From positions 113,103-177,102 of the forward strand of contig NZ_JASHHX010000007.1 in assembly GCF_030056575.1 (NCBI RefSeq): a stretch of DNA of 64,000 nucleotides, given 5' to 3'. This DNA comes from Rhodoblastus sp. 17X3. Its GTDB lineage: Bacteria; Pseudomonadota; Alphaproteobacteria; Rhizobiales; Beijerinckiaceae. The notes below the pieces were generated by a model that saw only the letters and a program-made list of their open reading frames with translations, ran no database searches and was not told where the DNA came from. Both the position numbers and the translations under genes were made by a program. Positions 44,766 through 53,904 of this stretch are shown here, in pieces; positions within the stretch are counted from its first letter, which is position 1, and each line of letters begins with the position of its first letter.

Positions 44766-45185
44766 ATGCAGCGCGACAACGAACCAGACATGCCGGAAAT
44801 CAACACGGGCAAGGTCTGCTTCATCGTGGTCAAGGCGCTCGAACTCCTGTCGGAGGACGAAGGCGTCAGGCCCGATGCGTCCTATCCGTCCGACGATGGC
44901 TCGACCATCACCCTGACCGACACCGCCAACAGGCCTGTCCGGCAGGAATTGCGACAATTCATCGACGCCCTCGACGCTGACGAACTGGACGCCCTCGTCG
45001 CGCTCGTCTCGATTGGGCGCGGCGATTTCGAGCCTGCGGAATGGCGGGCGGCGGTTGCCGAAGCCGGACGGCGACGGGAGACGATTTCAGCAGGCTATCT
45101 GTTTGGGACGCCGCTGCTGCCGAACTATCTCGAGGACACGCTTTCAGCCTTCGACCGCTCCTGCGGAGAATTCGGAGCTTCTTGA
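44766..45185 (+). CDS. DUF3775 family protein
   Basis: A 139-residue soluble acidic protein: VCFIVVKALELLSEDEG near the start, then LRQFIDALDADELDALVALVSIGRGDFEPAEWRAAVAEA and GYLFGTPLLPNYLEDTLSAF, the characteristic blocks of DUF3775. The function is unknown. ATG 44766 follows AAGAAGAG. Stands alone on its strand. Confidence 0.85.
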   Translation: MQRDNEPDMPEINTGKVCFIVVKALELLSEDEGVRPDASYPSDDGSTITLTDTANRPVRQELRQFIDALDADELDALVALVSIGRGDFEPAEWRAAVAEAGRRRETISAGYLFGTPLLPNYLEDTLSAFDRSCGEFGAS

Positions 45186-45459
45186 CGGCCCGAACAAGGC
45201 GACGCTGCGACCCGCTGCTTATTTCCGCGACGAAGCCGAAGGCGCGACATGATCCTGGCCCATGGCCGCAATTGCCGCGCCGGCAAAAGCTGTCGTAGAA
45301 AGCGCCATTACGCCACGGTTACCGCGGACGCGGCCATCGCCACAGACAATGCCGGCGAGCGTCGGGGATCCGGCCTGCCCGCAAGATGGGCGGCGATGAG
45401 CGCCAGCCGTTCAGGCAAGCCTCGACCTCTGATTGATCCGGGAAAGAGGGCCCTCGACC

Positions 45460-46173
45460 TCAATCGACCGGGAGTCCGGCGCGCGCGGACAGCATCCGGC
45501 GGGTCTTGGCGTTGAGTTCGCCCGTGACCGGGAGATGATTGTCATGCTGGAAGGCTTCGACCGCCTTGCGCGTCGCCGCGCCATATTCGCCATCGGGCTT
45601 CACCGGCGAGCCAAGTTTCTGCAGCGCGCGCTGCGCGGCGGCCACGCTCTTGCCTGATGCTTCCGACGTCGCGACGCCATTGCCGGCGATCAGGGCGCCG
45701 ATCGCGTCGCGGATCTTCCTGACAGGCGCCGCGGCGGGCGGCGCAGCGGCGGCGCTGGCTGGCGCGGCGCCGGGCTGGTCGTCGACGGCGGGCGGCGAAA
45801 ACGCCGCGCCCTGGGCGGGATTGACCGGCTGTAGCGGCGCGCTCGGAATCCGCTCCGTCAGCAGGGCGTCGATCGAGGACGGACGGACCGGCGGCCTCGG
45901 CGCCCTCGGCGGCTCAATCTTCACGGTCGAGCCGAACAGCGGCGCGGGATGGCGGCCATGCTGCAGGAACATGGCGTTGACGGCGATGCCGCCCAGAAGT
46001 GCGCAAAGCAGGCCGGCGGCGAGCGCCGGCGTGCGATAGCGCCACAAAGCGGCGATCCGCGACGGATGCGCCTCGGCGGCGGCCTTCTGCCCCTTGCCGC
46101 GCTTGCGGGCGCTGGGCCGCCGCGGTTCCAGGGCGACGAAATCGAAATCGGAAGCGGCGGCGATTTCACGCAA
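45460..46173 (-). CDS. Membrane-anchored peptidoglycan-binding protein
   Basis: A 237-residue protein. A basic cytoplasmic N-terminus with KRGKGQK is followed by one helix (ALAAGLLCALLGGIAVNAMFL) and a Pro/Ala-rich linker of about 90 residues. A PG_binding_1 domain closes it (VAAAQRALQKLGSPVKPDGEYGAATRKAVEAFQHDNHLPVTGELNAKTRRML). It should tether the inner membrane to the wall. The TTG start lies inside the end of the PAS kinase gene (eight-base overlap), so the two are co-expressed, linking wall binding to a cell-cycle-type kinase. Confidence 0.83.
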   Translation of the reverse strand: MREIAAASDFDFVALEPRRPSARKRGKGQKAAAEAHPSRIAALWRYRTPALAAGLLCALLGGIAVNAMFLQHGRHPAPLFGSTVKIEPPRAPRPPVRPSSIDALLTERIPSAPLQPVNPAQGAAFSPPAVDDQPGAAPASAAAAPPAAAPVRKIRDAIGALIAGNGVATSEASGKSVAAAQRALQKLGSPVKPDGEYGAATRKAVEAFQHDNHLPVTGELNAKTRRMLSARAGLPVD

Positions 46174-47983
46174 TTTTCTTCACCGTGTCATTGGGGCGGG
46201 TGGCGTCGGACGCCGCGAGCGGGCGACCGCGCCGCGCCAGGGTTTCAATTTTCACATAATTGCCAGCGTGTTTGCGTCCCTCGCGGCAGTCGAGCGGCAG
46301 CCGCACGGTGACGCAGGCCCCTTCCGTGGGCGCGCTCTCGAAGGTCATCGACCCGCCATGCAGGCCGACAAGGCCTCGCACGATGGACAGGCCCAGCCCC
46401 GCGCCCTCATAGGGACGGTCATAGGTCGACTTGGCCTGGAAGAAGGGATCGCCGAGGCGGTCGAGATCGGCCTGGGTCACGCCGATGCCGGTATCGGACA
46501 CGGCGATTTCGACGAAGGCCCCGTCGGCGCGGACCTGAACCGCGACGCAGCCGCCCTCCTGCGTGAATTTGATCGCATTCGACAGCAGGTTGAGCAAAAT
46601 CTGCTTGCAGGCGCGCTTGTCCGCGACGATCTCGCCGACCTGCGGGAGGCAGGAACGGGTCAGCGCGATCTTTTTTTCCGCCGCCCTCAGCTTCACGACG
46701 TCGCAGCAGAAATCGATCAGGCCGGCGATGTCGAAATGTTCCGGCTCGATCTCGAAATTGCCGGTCTCGATCTTCGACACGTCCAGAATGGTGTTGACCA
46801 GGCTGAGGAGATGCTGTCCGGACTGGTGGATGATGCCGGCATATTCGCGCTGGCGCGCCGGATCCTTCGGCGCCATCGCCGGATTGTTCAGCATTTCCGA
46901 AAAGCCGATGATGGCGTTCAGGGGCGTGCGCAGCTCATGGCTGACATTGGCGAGGAAACGCTCGCGCCAGGCGTTGGCCAGTTCGCTCTCCTGGCGCGCT
47001 TCCTGCGCCAGCGCATGGGCGTCCTTCATCGGAGTGACGTCGCGCAGGATCGCCATGACGGCGCCCTCGGCGGCGCGCGAGCGATGCGCGCGCATATCGA
47101 CCCAGATATAGCGCGGCGCGGCGTGCTCGTCCTCGTGCCCGGCTTCCCGCTCGACCCGCAGGCGGAACTCCGCCTGGGAAATCTGATCGCCGAGCCGGCC
47201 TTCGGATACGGCCTTCAGGAAGGCGGGACGGTCGGCGACGAGAATGCGCTCGAACAGGCCCCGGCCGAGAAGATCGCGGCGCGCGGGGCGGAAGGCGTTC
47301 GCCGGATCGGTGATGAAATCGACCACCGCGCCGGTGCGGTCAAGCTGGACCACGAGATCGCCGACGGTTTCGGTCAGTTCCCGATAGGCCGCGATGCTGG
47401 CCCGCGCGTTGCGGTCGCGCATCTCGCCCATGCGCGCGCTCCAGGCGGCCAGAAGCCCGCCATACATCATGGCGGAAACGACTGTCGCGAGATCAACATA
47501 GGCGCCGCTTTCGCCTTGGGGCGAGAGCACGCCGAAATAGGCGGCGGCGATCATCGCCAGCATGGCCGCGAGGGAGGCGACCGCGCCCACATTGGCGAAG
47601 CGCGGCATGTCGCCCAGCGCCGCTTCGAGCGGGCCGAGCAGGAAGCACGCGACCGCCCCGATCGTGATCGCCCCGTTGGCGAGCGTCAGCACGACGCCAA
47701 GCAGCAGGGTCGCGCCGACGCAGACGGCCTGCGCGATGTCGAAACGGCCATAGCGATGGAGAGCGTAGACGCCAACCAGCGGCGCCAGCAGAAAGGCGAA
47801 AGCCACAACGTCCCAGCTGCTCGGAGCGCCGCGGACAAGCAGGAACACCGGCGCAAGCGCCATGAAGGGCATGGTGAGGGCCAGGCGCAGCGAAATGAAA
47901 TGATTGCGGCGCCAGCGCTCGAATTCACCAAGCTGCGCGGCGGAAGCCGCCAGCGCAGGCCTTTGCACATCACCGTGCGACAT
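46166..47983 (-). CDS. PAS-domain sensor histidine kinase, DivJ/PleC-like
   Basis: A 605-residue kinase. The N-terminal region has six hydrophobic segments (about 30-180), then a PAS domain (about 198-325), the H-box FLANVSHELRTPLNAIIGFSEML with His349, and a full ATPase domain (LLNLLSNAIKFT, DTGIGV, GAGLGLSIV). This architecture and the HELRTPLNAIIGFSE signature resemble DivJ/PleC, the kinases of DivK and PleD. DivJ identity is inference. Two near-perfect CtrA boxes stand in its upstream region, and a peptidoglycan-binding gene overlaps its end. Confidence 0.85.
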   Translation of the reverse strand: MSHGDVQRPALAASAAQLGEFERWRRNHFISLRLALTMPFMALAPVFLLVRGAPSSWDVVAFAFLLAPLVGVYALHRYGRFDIAQAVCVGATLLLGVVLTLANGAITIGAVACFLLGPLEAALGDMPRFANVGAVASLAAMLAMIAAAYFGVLSPQGESGAYVDLATVVSAMMYGGLLAAWSARMGEMRDRNARASIAAYRELTETVGDLVVQLDRTGAVVDFITDPANAFRPARRDLLGRGLFERILVADRPAFLKAVSEGRLGDQISQAEFRLRVEREAGHEDEHAAPRYIWVDMRAHRSRAAEGAVMAILRDVTPMKDAHALAQEARQESELANAWRERFLANVSHELRTPLNAIIGFSEMLNNPAMAPKDPARQREYAGIIHQSGQHLLSLVNTILDVSKIETGNFEIEPEHFDIAGLIDFCCDVVKLRAAEKKIALTRSCLPQVGEIVADKRACKQILLNLLSNAIKFTQEGGCVAVQVRADGAFVEIAVSDTGIGVTQADLDRLGDPFFQAKSTYDRPYEGAGLGLSIVRGLVGLHGGSMTFESAPTEGACVTVRLPLDCREGRKHAGNYVKIETLARRGRPLAASDATRPNDTVKKIA

Positions 47984-48051
47984 GGGCCTCTACTCGATAC
48001 CAACCATGCGCCAGAAGACGCATTTCATCGAACCAATTTGCGCCTCGCCCG

Positions 48052-48066
48052 TTAAGTGACCTCTAA
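48052..48066. promoter_or_regulatory. Near-perfect CtrA-type box upstream of the PAS kinase
   Basis: TTAAGTGACCTCTAA matches TTAA-N7-TTAA at seven of eight fixed positions. It lies about 70 bases upstream of the kinase start. The surrounding 47984-48311 gap (328 bases) is the shared control region with the divergent small gene, and I find no further gene in it. Confidence 0.4.
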
Positions 48067-48148
48067 GACGCAGGCAAATCATTCGGCTCTCGAAAGCATT
48101 ATTGTCCGGTTATGGTTTCAGCTTGGTTTCCATCGTGTCGCCAAAGAT

Positions 48149-48163
48149 TTAAATTTGGCTAAA
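48149..48163. promoter_or_regulatory. Second near-perfect CtrA-type box upstream of the PAS kinase
   Basis: TTAAATTTGGCTAAA also matches at seven of eight fixed positions. It lies between the kinase and the small plus-strand gene, about 165 bases from each start. Confidence 0.35.
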
Positions 48164-48311
48164 AGCATGGCGCCGCATTTGACCGAATGTTTTGATCCAA
48201 TTGCGACGCGCGCCTGCTAGGCTTTTTTCAGACGGCCCTCCCGCCACGAACATTGGCGACGGGATGGCGATCATTCTGAAAACAGCGGCATGCGCCGCAA
48301 AGGCCTGAGAC

Positions 48312-48620
48312 ATGTTCTTGCTGCGTTGCCTGTTCTGGCTTGGACTCGCGTTCAGCCAGATCGCCCAATTGGAAGGGACGACCGCCGTCGCGCTCGCCGG
48401 CCAGGCGACGGGCGCCGCTGGCGGCCAGGCCGCCGCGCTTGGGCAGATGGCGGCGCAGGCGGCCCAAAAGACATGCAAGGCCGAACCGGCGAAATGCCTG
48501 GCGTTGGCGGTCCAGGCGGCCGGCGCGGTCAAGAGCGAGAGCACGAGCAAAGGCCGCGACACCCTGACCCAGGCCGATCGCGCCCCCGCATGGCGTGAAA
48601 TTCGCCTTGCGGACAAGTAG
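48312..48620 (+). CDS. Small secreted or membrane protein (102 aa), DUF5330-like start
   Basis: A 102-residue protein starting MFLLRCLFWLGLAFSQIAQLEG, a signal or anchor helix that resembles the start of small rhizobial DUF5330 proteins. The rest is Ala/Gln-rich with two Cys (KTCKAEPAKCLALAVQ) that may form a disulfide. The function is unknown. AAGG before the ATG. Confidence 0.6.
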   Translation: MFLLRCLFWLGLAFSQIAQLEGTTAVALAGQATGAAGGQAAALGQMAAQAAQKTCKAEPAKCLALAVQAAGAVKSESTSKGRDTLTQADRAPAWREIRLADK

Positions 48621-48660
48621 AGCCGCCCCGGCGCGCGAGGCGGTTTCACAGGGGGCCGTT

Positions 48661-48699
48661 GCAAGAAAAGGGTCCGGCGGCGTGTCGCCCCGGACCCTT
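48661..48699 (-). terminator. Intrinsic terminator of mucR
   Basis: A 10-base stem (AAGGGTCCGG / CCGGACCCTT) extended by an inner GGCG/CGCC pairing. On the minus strand it is followed by TTCTTGC after a CCCTT run. It lies 60 bases past the mucR stop, between convergent genes, so it may work both ways. Confidence 0.65.
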
Positions 48700-48759
48700 G
48701 TGAACTTGCGAATGTAAAAGTCGCGGCGCGGCGCGCCGCAAAACCGATTACAAAACCGA

Positions 48760-49179
48760 TTACTTGGCGCGGGTGCGGCGACGCTGCTGGCCGAGCCCCA
48801 TCTGCTTGGCGAGATGAGAGCGGGCCTTGGCGTAGTTGGGCGCCACCATCGGATAGTCGGCGCCGAGGCCCCACTTCTCGCGATAGTCTTCCGGCGACAT
48901 GTTGTACTGCGTGCGCAGATGGCGCTTCAGCGACTTGAACTGTTTTCCATCCTCAAGACAGATGATGTAGTCATTGGTGATGGATTTCTTGACCGGAACC
49001 GCAGGCTTGGGCGCTTCCGTCACCGTCGGCGCGACGCCGCTCGTCACGCGCAAAAGGGCGGCGTGGACGTCGCTGATGAGACCCGGAAGGTCAGATACCG
49101 GAACGGAATTATTGCTGACATAGGCGGAAACGATATCCGCAGCCAGATCAATGTAATTTTGCGCACCCGCGTCGCTCAT
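48760..49179 (-). CDS. mucR: MucR/Ros-family transcriptional regulator
   Basis: A 139-residue regulator. The Ros/MucR zinc-finger region reads [50 protein letters not shown]. The ligand pattern is Cys74-x2-Asp77-x9-His87-x3-Gln91, so the last His of the finger is Gln, as in several Rhizobiales homologues. MucR proteins control exopolysaccharide, motility and cell-cycle genes and bind A+T-rich sites, often including their own promoter. Start at ATG 49179 ([21 protein letters not shown]), the usual family start; the longer frame is rejected. Confidence 0.92.
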   Translation of the reverse strand: MSDAGAQNYIDLAADIVSAYVSNNSVPVSDLPGLISDVHAALLRVTSGVAPTVTEAPKPAVPVKKSITNDYIICLEDGKQFKSLKRHLRTQYNMSPEDYREKWGLGADYPMVAPNYAKARSHLAKQMGLGQQRRRTRAK

Positions 49180-49703
49180 GGCTTCGAGGCTTTCCTTGAG
49201 ACGGTTAAATAGATTTTGCAAGACGCCCGCGCAGCGGCGATTGCCGCAGCGAATACGCTGCCCGGAGCAATTCATTTGCCCCTTAAGCTTCTAGATACGG
49301 CAAGAAGTGGTGTTTTGCAATATCGTCGAACGGGTAATTTCGGATTTTATTCACAAACATGGTTTTGCCTGTGTCTGCTCAACAGGAAATCTGAACAGGA
49401 CGCAAATAAAGGGCGAAATTATGCGGCGCAGCAAAATGCTGGAAGGCATGATTTGTTGCATGAAAACAGCGTGAAACAGCCGAAAACCGCGTCAAGTCCC
49501 GTCATTCGGCGCCGCCGCGCAACGGGACGAAGCCGACGACTATTCGCGCCGCGAAGGGCCAAGTCATGACGCAACGCGCAAGGCGGTAATTGTGGCGCCG
49601 CGAGGACAAGACTTTCTTGACCGCGGGCCAAAGACTTGGCGAAACGCTCGAGCGGGGAATATTGTCTGCCCGCGTCCATTCCGCCGCCAGAGAAACGATC
49701 GCC
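49180..49703. other. Divergent control region between mucR and oligopeptidase B gene
   Basis: 524 bases with no supported gene. It is A+T-rich for this genome (especially 49280-49470), as expected of a MucR-autoregulated promoter with a long leader. I see no defined operator, and only weak frames. Confidence 0.45.
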
Positions 49704-51827
49704 ATGCCGCCTTTTGCCCGCGCCAGCTCCTTCACGCCCCCGCGCGCGGAGCGCCGCCCGCATCGTTTCGCCGCACATGGCGTGGAGATCTGCGACGATT
49801 ACGCCTGGATTCGCGCGCAAAACTGGCGCGATGCGATCCGGGACCCGAGCGCCCTGCCGCTGGAAATTCGCACGCTGCTGGAGGCAGAGAACGCCTATGC
49901 CGATTCTGTCCTGGCCGATCTCGCGCCGCTCGCCGATAAAATCTACGAAGAAATGGAGGGGCGCATCGACGAGACCGACAGCGACCCGCCTGCGCGCGAC
50001 GGCGATTGGCTCTATTATCGCCGCTACCGGGCCGAAGGCCAGCATGAGCTGATTTGCCGCAGGCCGGCCGACGGCTGCGACGAGACCATTCTTCTCGACG
50101 GCGACCTCCTCGCCGAAGGCAAGGATTTTTTCGACCTCGGCGAGGCGCTTCATTCGCCGGACCACAAACTGCTGGCCTATAGCTGCGACGAACGCGGCAA
50201 TGAATTGCACCGGATCCGTTGGCGGGACCTCGCCAGCGGCGCGGAAGGCGCCGATATTGTCGAGCATTGCGACGGAACCATCGTCTGGACCCGCGATTCC
50301 CGGGCCTTTCTCTATACGCGCATGGACGACGACTTCCGCTCCGCGCAGGTCTTCCTGCACCGGCTGGGAGCCGATCCGGCGACGGACCGCCTGATCCTTT
50401 CGGAGACCGATCCCGGCTGGTTCGTGCGGCTCCGCGCCGCCCGGTCGCGCAGCCATGCGGTCATCAAGATCAGCGACCATGATTGCTCCGAGTGCTGGCT
50501 GGTCGATCTCGCCGCGACCGAATCCCCTGCCCGCCTTGTCCTGCCCCGACGCGAGGGCCTGCGCTACGACGTAGAGCCGGGACGCGACCGCCTCTTCATG
50601 CGCACCAATTCCGACGGCGCCTTCGATTACAAGCTCTTGAGCATCGCGCTCGATGCGCTCGACGGGGGCGAATGGCGCGAGGAGGTCCCGCACCGCCCCG
50701 GCCGCATGATCTTCAACGCCACGGCTTTCGCCGACTGGCTGGTCTGGCTTGAGCGCGAGGACTGCAAGCCGCGCCTGATGGCGAAAAGCCGCAACGGCGC
50801 CGAAGAAGAGCTGCATTTCGACGCGCCCTGCCATCACCTGCGCCTGCAGCGCAATTTCGATTTCGAACAGCCGATCCTGCGCCTTTCCTATTCCTCGCTG
50901 ACCGAGCCGGAAGAGATCTACGATTATGATCTCGCCACGCGCGCGCGCGTTTTGCTGAAACGGCAGAAGGTTCCCGGCGGCCACGTCCCGGCGGCCTATG
51001 AGTCGCGGCTTGACTTCGCCACCGCGCCTGATGGCGAAAAGGTGCCGATTTCCATGGTCTGGCGGCGCGACCGCAAACCCGGACCCGGACCCGTGCTGCT
51101 CTATGGCTACGGCGCCTATGGGTCCGCCCTGCCCGATTCCTTCGATGAAACCCTGTTCAGCCTGATCGATCGCGGCTTCCTCTACGCCATCGCCCATGTG
51201 CGCGGCGGGACCGAGAAAGGCTCGCGCTGGTACGAAGCGGGCAAGCTGGAGCACAAGACGAACACGTTCACGGATTTCATCTCCTGCGCCCGCCATCTCT
51301 GCGCGCTCGGCCTGACCGAGCCGGGCAAGATCGTTGCGGAAGGCGGCAGCGCCGGCGGCATGCTGATGGGCGCCGTGGCCAATCTCGCCCCTGATCTGTT
51401 CGGAGGGATCATCGCCGAAGTGCCCTTCGTCGATGTGGTCAACACGATCTGTGACGCCAGCCTGCCGCTGACGCCGCCGGAATGGCATGAATGGGGCAAT
51501 CCGATCGAAAGCGCGGAAGTCTTTCGCCGCCTGTTGTCCTATTCGCCCTATGACAATGTGAAGGCGCAGGCCTATCCGCCCATGCTGATCGAGGCCGGGC
51601 TGACCGATCCACGCGTGACCTATTGGGAGCCGGCCAAATGGGCGCAGGCATTGCGCGCCCGCATGACCGGGGGCGGGCCGATCCTGCTCAAGACCAATAT
51701 GGACGCGGGCCATGGCGGCGCGGCAGGCCGTTACGACGGGCTGGAGGAAGACGCCCTGCGCCAGGCCTTCGCGGTCGCGGCGGTCGGCGGCGACATTCGA
51801 GGCGAGAGTCCTGACGCGAGCCGGTAA
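49704..51827 (+). CDS. ptrB: Oligopeptidase B (S9A serine peptidase)
   Basis: A 707-residue peptidase that cleaves short peptides after Lys or Arg. An N-terminal seven-bladed propeller covers about 75-410, and the alpha/beta-hydrolase domain ends the protein. The triad is visible: Ser549 (EGGSAGG), Asp635 (AGLTDPRV) and His670 (DAGHGG). The S9A signature RGGTEKGSRWYEAGK is present. The start at ATG 49704 (MPPFARASSF) gives the family's usual length; an in-frame GTG/TTG region upstream to 49590 looks non-coding. Probably cytosolic, single gene. Confidence 0.93.
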   Translation: MPPFARASSFTPPRAERRPHRFAAHGVEICDDYAWIRAQNWRDAIRDPSALPLEIRTLLEAENAYADSVLADLAPLADKIYEEMEGRIDETDSDPPARDGDWLYYRRYRAEGQHELICRRPADGCDETILLDGDLLAEGKDFFDLGEALHSPDHKLLAYSCDERGNELHRIRWRDLASGAEGADIVEHCDGTIVWTRDSRAFLYTRMDDDFRSAQVFLHRLGADPATDRLILSETDPGWFVRLRAARSRSHAVIKISDHDCSECWLVDLAATESPARLVLPRREGLRYDVEPGRDRLFMRTNSDGAFDYKLLSIALDALDGGEWREEVPHRPGRMIFNATAFADWLVWLEREDCKPRLMAKSRNGAEEELHFDAPCHHLRLQRNFDFEQPILRLSYSSLTEPEEIYDYDLATRARVLLKRQKVPGGHVPAAYESRLDFATAPDGEKVPISMVWRRDRKPGPGPVLLYGYGAYGSALPDSFDETLFSLIDRGFLYAIAHVRGGTEKGSRWYEAGKLEHKTNTFTDFISCARHLCALGLTEPGKIVAEGGSAGGMLMGAVANLAPDLFGGIIAEVPFVDVVNTICDASLPLTPPEWHEWGNPIESAEVFRRLLSYSPYDNVKAQAYPPMLIEAGLTDPRVTYWEPAKWAQALRARMTGGGPILLKTNMDAGHGGAAGRYDGLEEDALRQAFAVAAVGGDIRGESPDASR

Positions 51828-51837
51828 AGGCCCGCCC

Positions 51838-53073
51838 TCAGGACTTTTCGATGAAACGCTTCAATTCGTCCATCGAAGCGAAACGATAGACGCCATGTGC
51901 GGTTTCCGCGTCGATCGAACCGTCGGCATACATGGTGTAATGCGTCCCATGCGCCTCATAGCTGCCTATGATGGCGGGACGCGGCTCGAACTCGACCTCC
52001 GGCGCCGGCTCAGGCGCAGGCGCAGGCTCCGGTTCGGACTCTTCCAGCTTGGCGGGCGCGGCGATTGGCGCGGGCTCTCGCCCAAGCTCCCGGCTGAACT
52101 CTTGCGCCAGCGCATATTCAAGGTCTGGACCAAGTTCCGGCTCGGGCTCCGCCTCGGGTTCTACGGGTTCGGGTTCGGGCGCGAAATCGGGCTCGGGCGC
52201 TGGCGCCGGGGCAATTTCCGGTTCCGACCAGAACGCCGGCTCAGGCCTATGCTCGGGCGCTGGAAGGTGTTCGTGGCTCTCGCCGAAAGGCTCGGCTTCG
52301 TGTTCCGCCTCGCGATCTCCGGCTTCCGCCTCAGGCTCCAGCCAATGGGGCGCGGCAACCGACCTGGCCTCGATGGCGGTTTTCTGTTCCGCGCTTTCAT
52401 GCTCCGAAGGCTCGACCGCGTCTTTCTCGGCGCCGGCCTCATGCGCGATGGCCTGCTCAAGCCAATCGACGTTTTCCTCGACGGAAGGCTTTTCCGGAAC
52501 GGCCGGCTGCGGCTCCGTCCTGGCGCTGGCGTAAGTGGAGAGATAGGATCCGGCGCGCGTCATCCAGACCGGCGCCTTGGGCGGAAGGGCTTCCTCGCGG
52601 GGAAGAGGCGCGGCCTCCTCGGCTTTGGCCCTTTCCGACGCCGGCGGCTTCCGCCAGCTTTCCGGCGAAAAGGTCTCGTTCACGAAAGGCCCGGAAGAAT
52701 AAGGCGCGGGTTCGGCGGGTTCGGGCTCCCCTTCCTCCAAATGGGAGTCTCGCTCCGGCTCGACCGGCGCCGGAACGGGCGCAAGCGTGGCGGGGGTCGC
52801 CGCTTCCGTCGTCTCGGCCAGGGGCGAGCCATTGTTCCGGGCCTTCGCCAGAAACAGCGCCGATTTCGCGACAGAGGCGGAAATGGCCGCCAGCTCCCGC
52901 AAAGCAAGGCCGAGGGCGATCAGGATCAGGCCCGCGCAAAAGGCGATCGTACCCGAGATGACGAGGGTCCAGCCACGTTCGATCTGAACATAGCCGTATC
53001 CGTTCCAGGCGACGGCCAGTCCCACGAGGAACAGGAAAACGCCGAAGACAATGACCGTACGATCCGCTTTCAC
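51838..53073 (-). CDS. Two-helix membrane protein with long acidic Pro/Glu region
   Basis: A 411-residue protein. Two helices near the N-terminus (about 9-27 and 38-60: TVIVFGVFLFLVGLAVAW and LVISGTIAFCAGLILIALGLAL) precede about 280 residues rich in Glu, Pro and Ala (PEPEPVEPEAEPEPELG), with no fold visible. The last 45 residues form a compact conserved-looking motif (GTHYTMYADGSIDAETAHGVYRFASMDELKRFIEKS) seen in Rhizobiales. It may span from the inner membrane or act as a spacer in the cytosol. The GTG at 53073 is chosen as start. Function unknown. Confidence 0.7.
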   Translation of the reverse strand: MKADRTVIVFGVFLFLVGLAVAWNGYGYVQIERGWTLVISGTIAFCAGLILIALGLALRELAAISASVAKSALFLAKARNNGSPLAETTEAATPATLAPVPAPVEPERDSHLEEGEPEPAEPAPYSSGPFVNETFSPESWRKPPASERAKAEEAAPLPREEALPPKAPVWMTRAGSYLSTYASARTEPQPAVPEKPSVEENVDWLEQAIAHEAGAEKDAVEPSEHESAEQKTAIEARSVAAPHWLEPEAEAGDREAEHEAEPFGESHEHLPAPEHRPEPAFWSEPEIAPAPAPEPDFAPEPEPVEPEAEPEPELGPDLEYALAQEFSRELGREPAPIAAPAKLEESEPEPAPAPEPAPEVEFEPRPAIIGSYEAHGTHYTMYADGSIDAETAHGVYRFASMDELKRFIEKS

Positions 53074-53289
53074 GCTGAGGAAAACCTTTCTCCGCGAGAC
53101 AATGTTCAGGCCGCGAGAGCCCTGAACCAACAATATAAAAGCAAATTGCTTAAATTTGATTCCATCATTTGGGCCAATTCGTCGCTTTTGCAACCTTGCG
53201 CTGCGGGAGCGATCTTTCTACCTTTGGCCGCCGCCCCTCCCGGGTCGCCGCGCCGCCTTTGCCGGCGCAATATTCCTCAGGAGAGATAT

Positions 53290-53889
53290 ATGTCTTTCGT
53301 TCTCGATCCCCTGCCTTATGCCTATGATTCGCTGGGGCCTTATATGTCCGCTGAAACGCTTGAGTTTCACCACGACAAGCATCACGCCGCCTATGTGAAC
53401 AACGCCAACAATCTCATCAAGGGCACGGAATGGGAAGGCCTGCCCATCGAGCAGGTCATCACTGGATCCTTCGGCAAGAATCCGGCCGTGTTCAATAATG
53501 TCGCCCAGATCTGGAATCACGCCGAATTCTGGAAATATCTGAAGCCGGCTGGCGGCGGCAAGGTTCCCGGCAAGGTCGAGAAGGCGCTCGTCGAGGCGTT
53601 CGGCTCGGTCGAAAAGGCCCTTGAAGAGCTGGCCAACGCCGGCGTGACCCAGTTCGGCTCGGGCTGGGCCTGGCTGGCGGTCAAGGATGGCAAGGTCGCC
53701 GTCTCCAAGACTCCGAACGCCGAAAACCCGCTAATCCACGGCGCGACCCCGATCCTGACCGTCGACGTCTGGGAACACGCCTATTACATCGACTATCGCA
53801 ATCGCCGTCCCGACTTCATCAAGGCGGTCCTCGCCAATCTGGTGAACTGGGAATATGTCGAAGCCCAGTACGAAAAGGCTGTCGGCTGA
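53290..53889 (+). CDS. sodB: Superoxide dismutase (Fe type, SodB)
   Basis: A 199-residue dismutase. The four metal ligands are visible as His27 (EFHHDKHH), His77 (IWNHAEFW), Asp159 and His163 (DVWEHAYYIDYRNRR). The AQIWNHAEFW and TQFGSGWAWL segments fit the Fe or cambialistic type. Cytosolic. AGGAGAG before ATG 53290. Any longer frame running in from the antisense of the acidic membrane gene is spurious. Confidence 0.96.
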   Translation: MSFVLDPLPYAYDSLGPYMSAETLEFHHDKHHAAYVNNANNLIKGTEWEGLPIEQVITGSFGKNPAVFNNVAQIWNHAEFWKYLKPAGGGKVPGKVEKALVEAFGSVEKALEELANAGVTQFGSGWAWLAVKDGKVAVSKTPNAENPLIHGATPILTVDVWEHAYYIDYRNRRPDFIKAVLANLVNWEYVEAQYEKAVG

Positions 53890-53904
53890 TTTTCCGCGAC
53901 CAAC

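Noticed and set aside
45249..45515. Small plus-strand frame after the DUF3775 gene
   Set aside because: Overlaps the end of the peptidoglycan-binding gene, has no ribosome site and no recognisable product.
46094..48055. 653-codon plus-strand frame opposite the PAS kinase
   Set aside because: Shadow of the kinase, whose H-box and ATPase motifs are complete.
49419..51713. 764-codon minus-strand frame opposite oligopeptidase B
   Set aside because: Oligopeptidase B has its full catalytic triad on the other strand; the antisense product has no domain.
51712..53289. Plus-strand frame that runs in phase into sodB and would extend it to 725 residues
   Set aside because: The extension is antisense to the acidic membrane gene, and sodB has its own AGGAGAG and family-type start at 53290.
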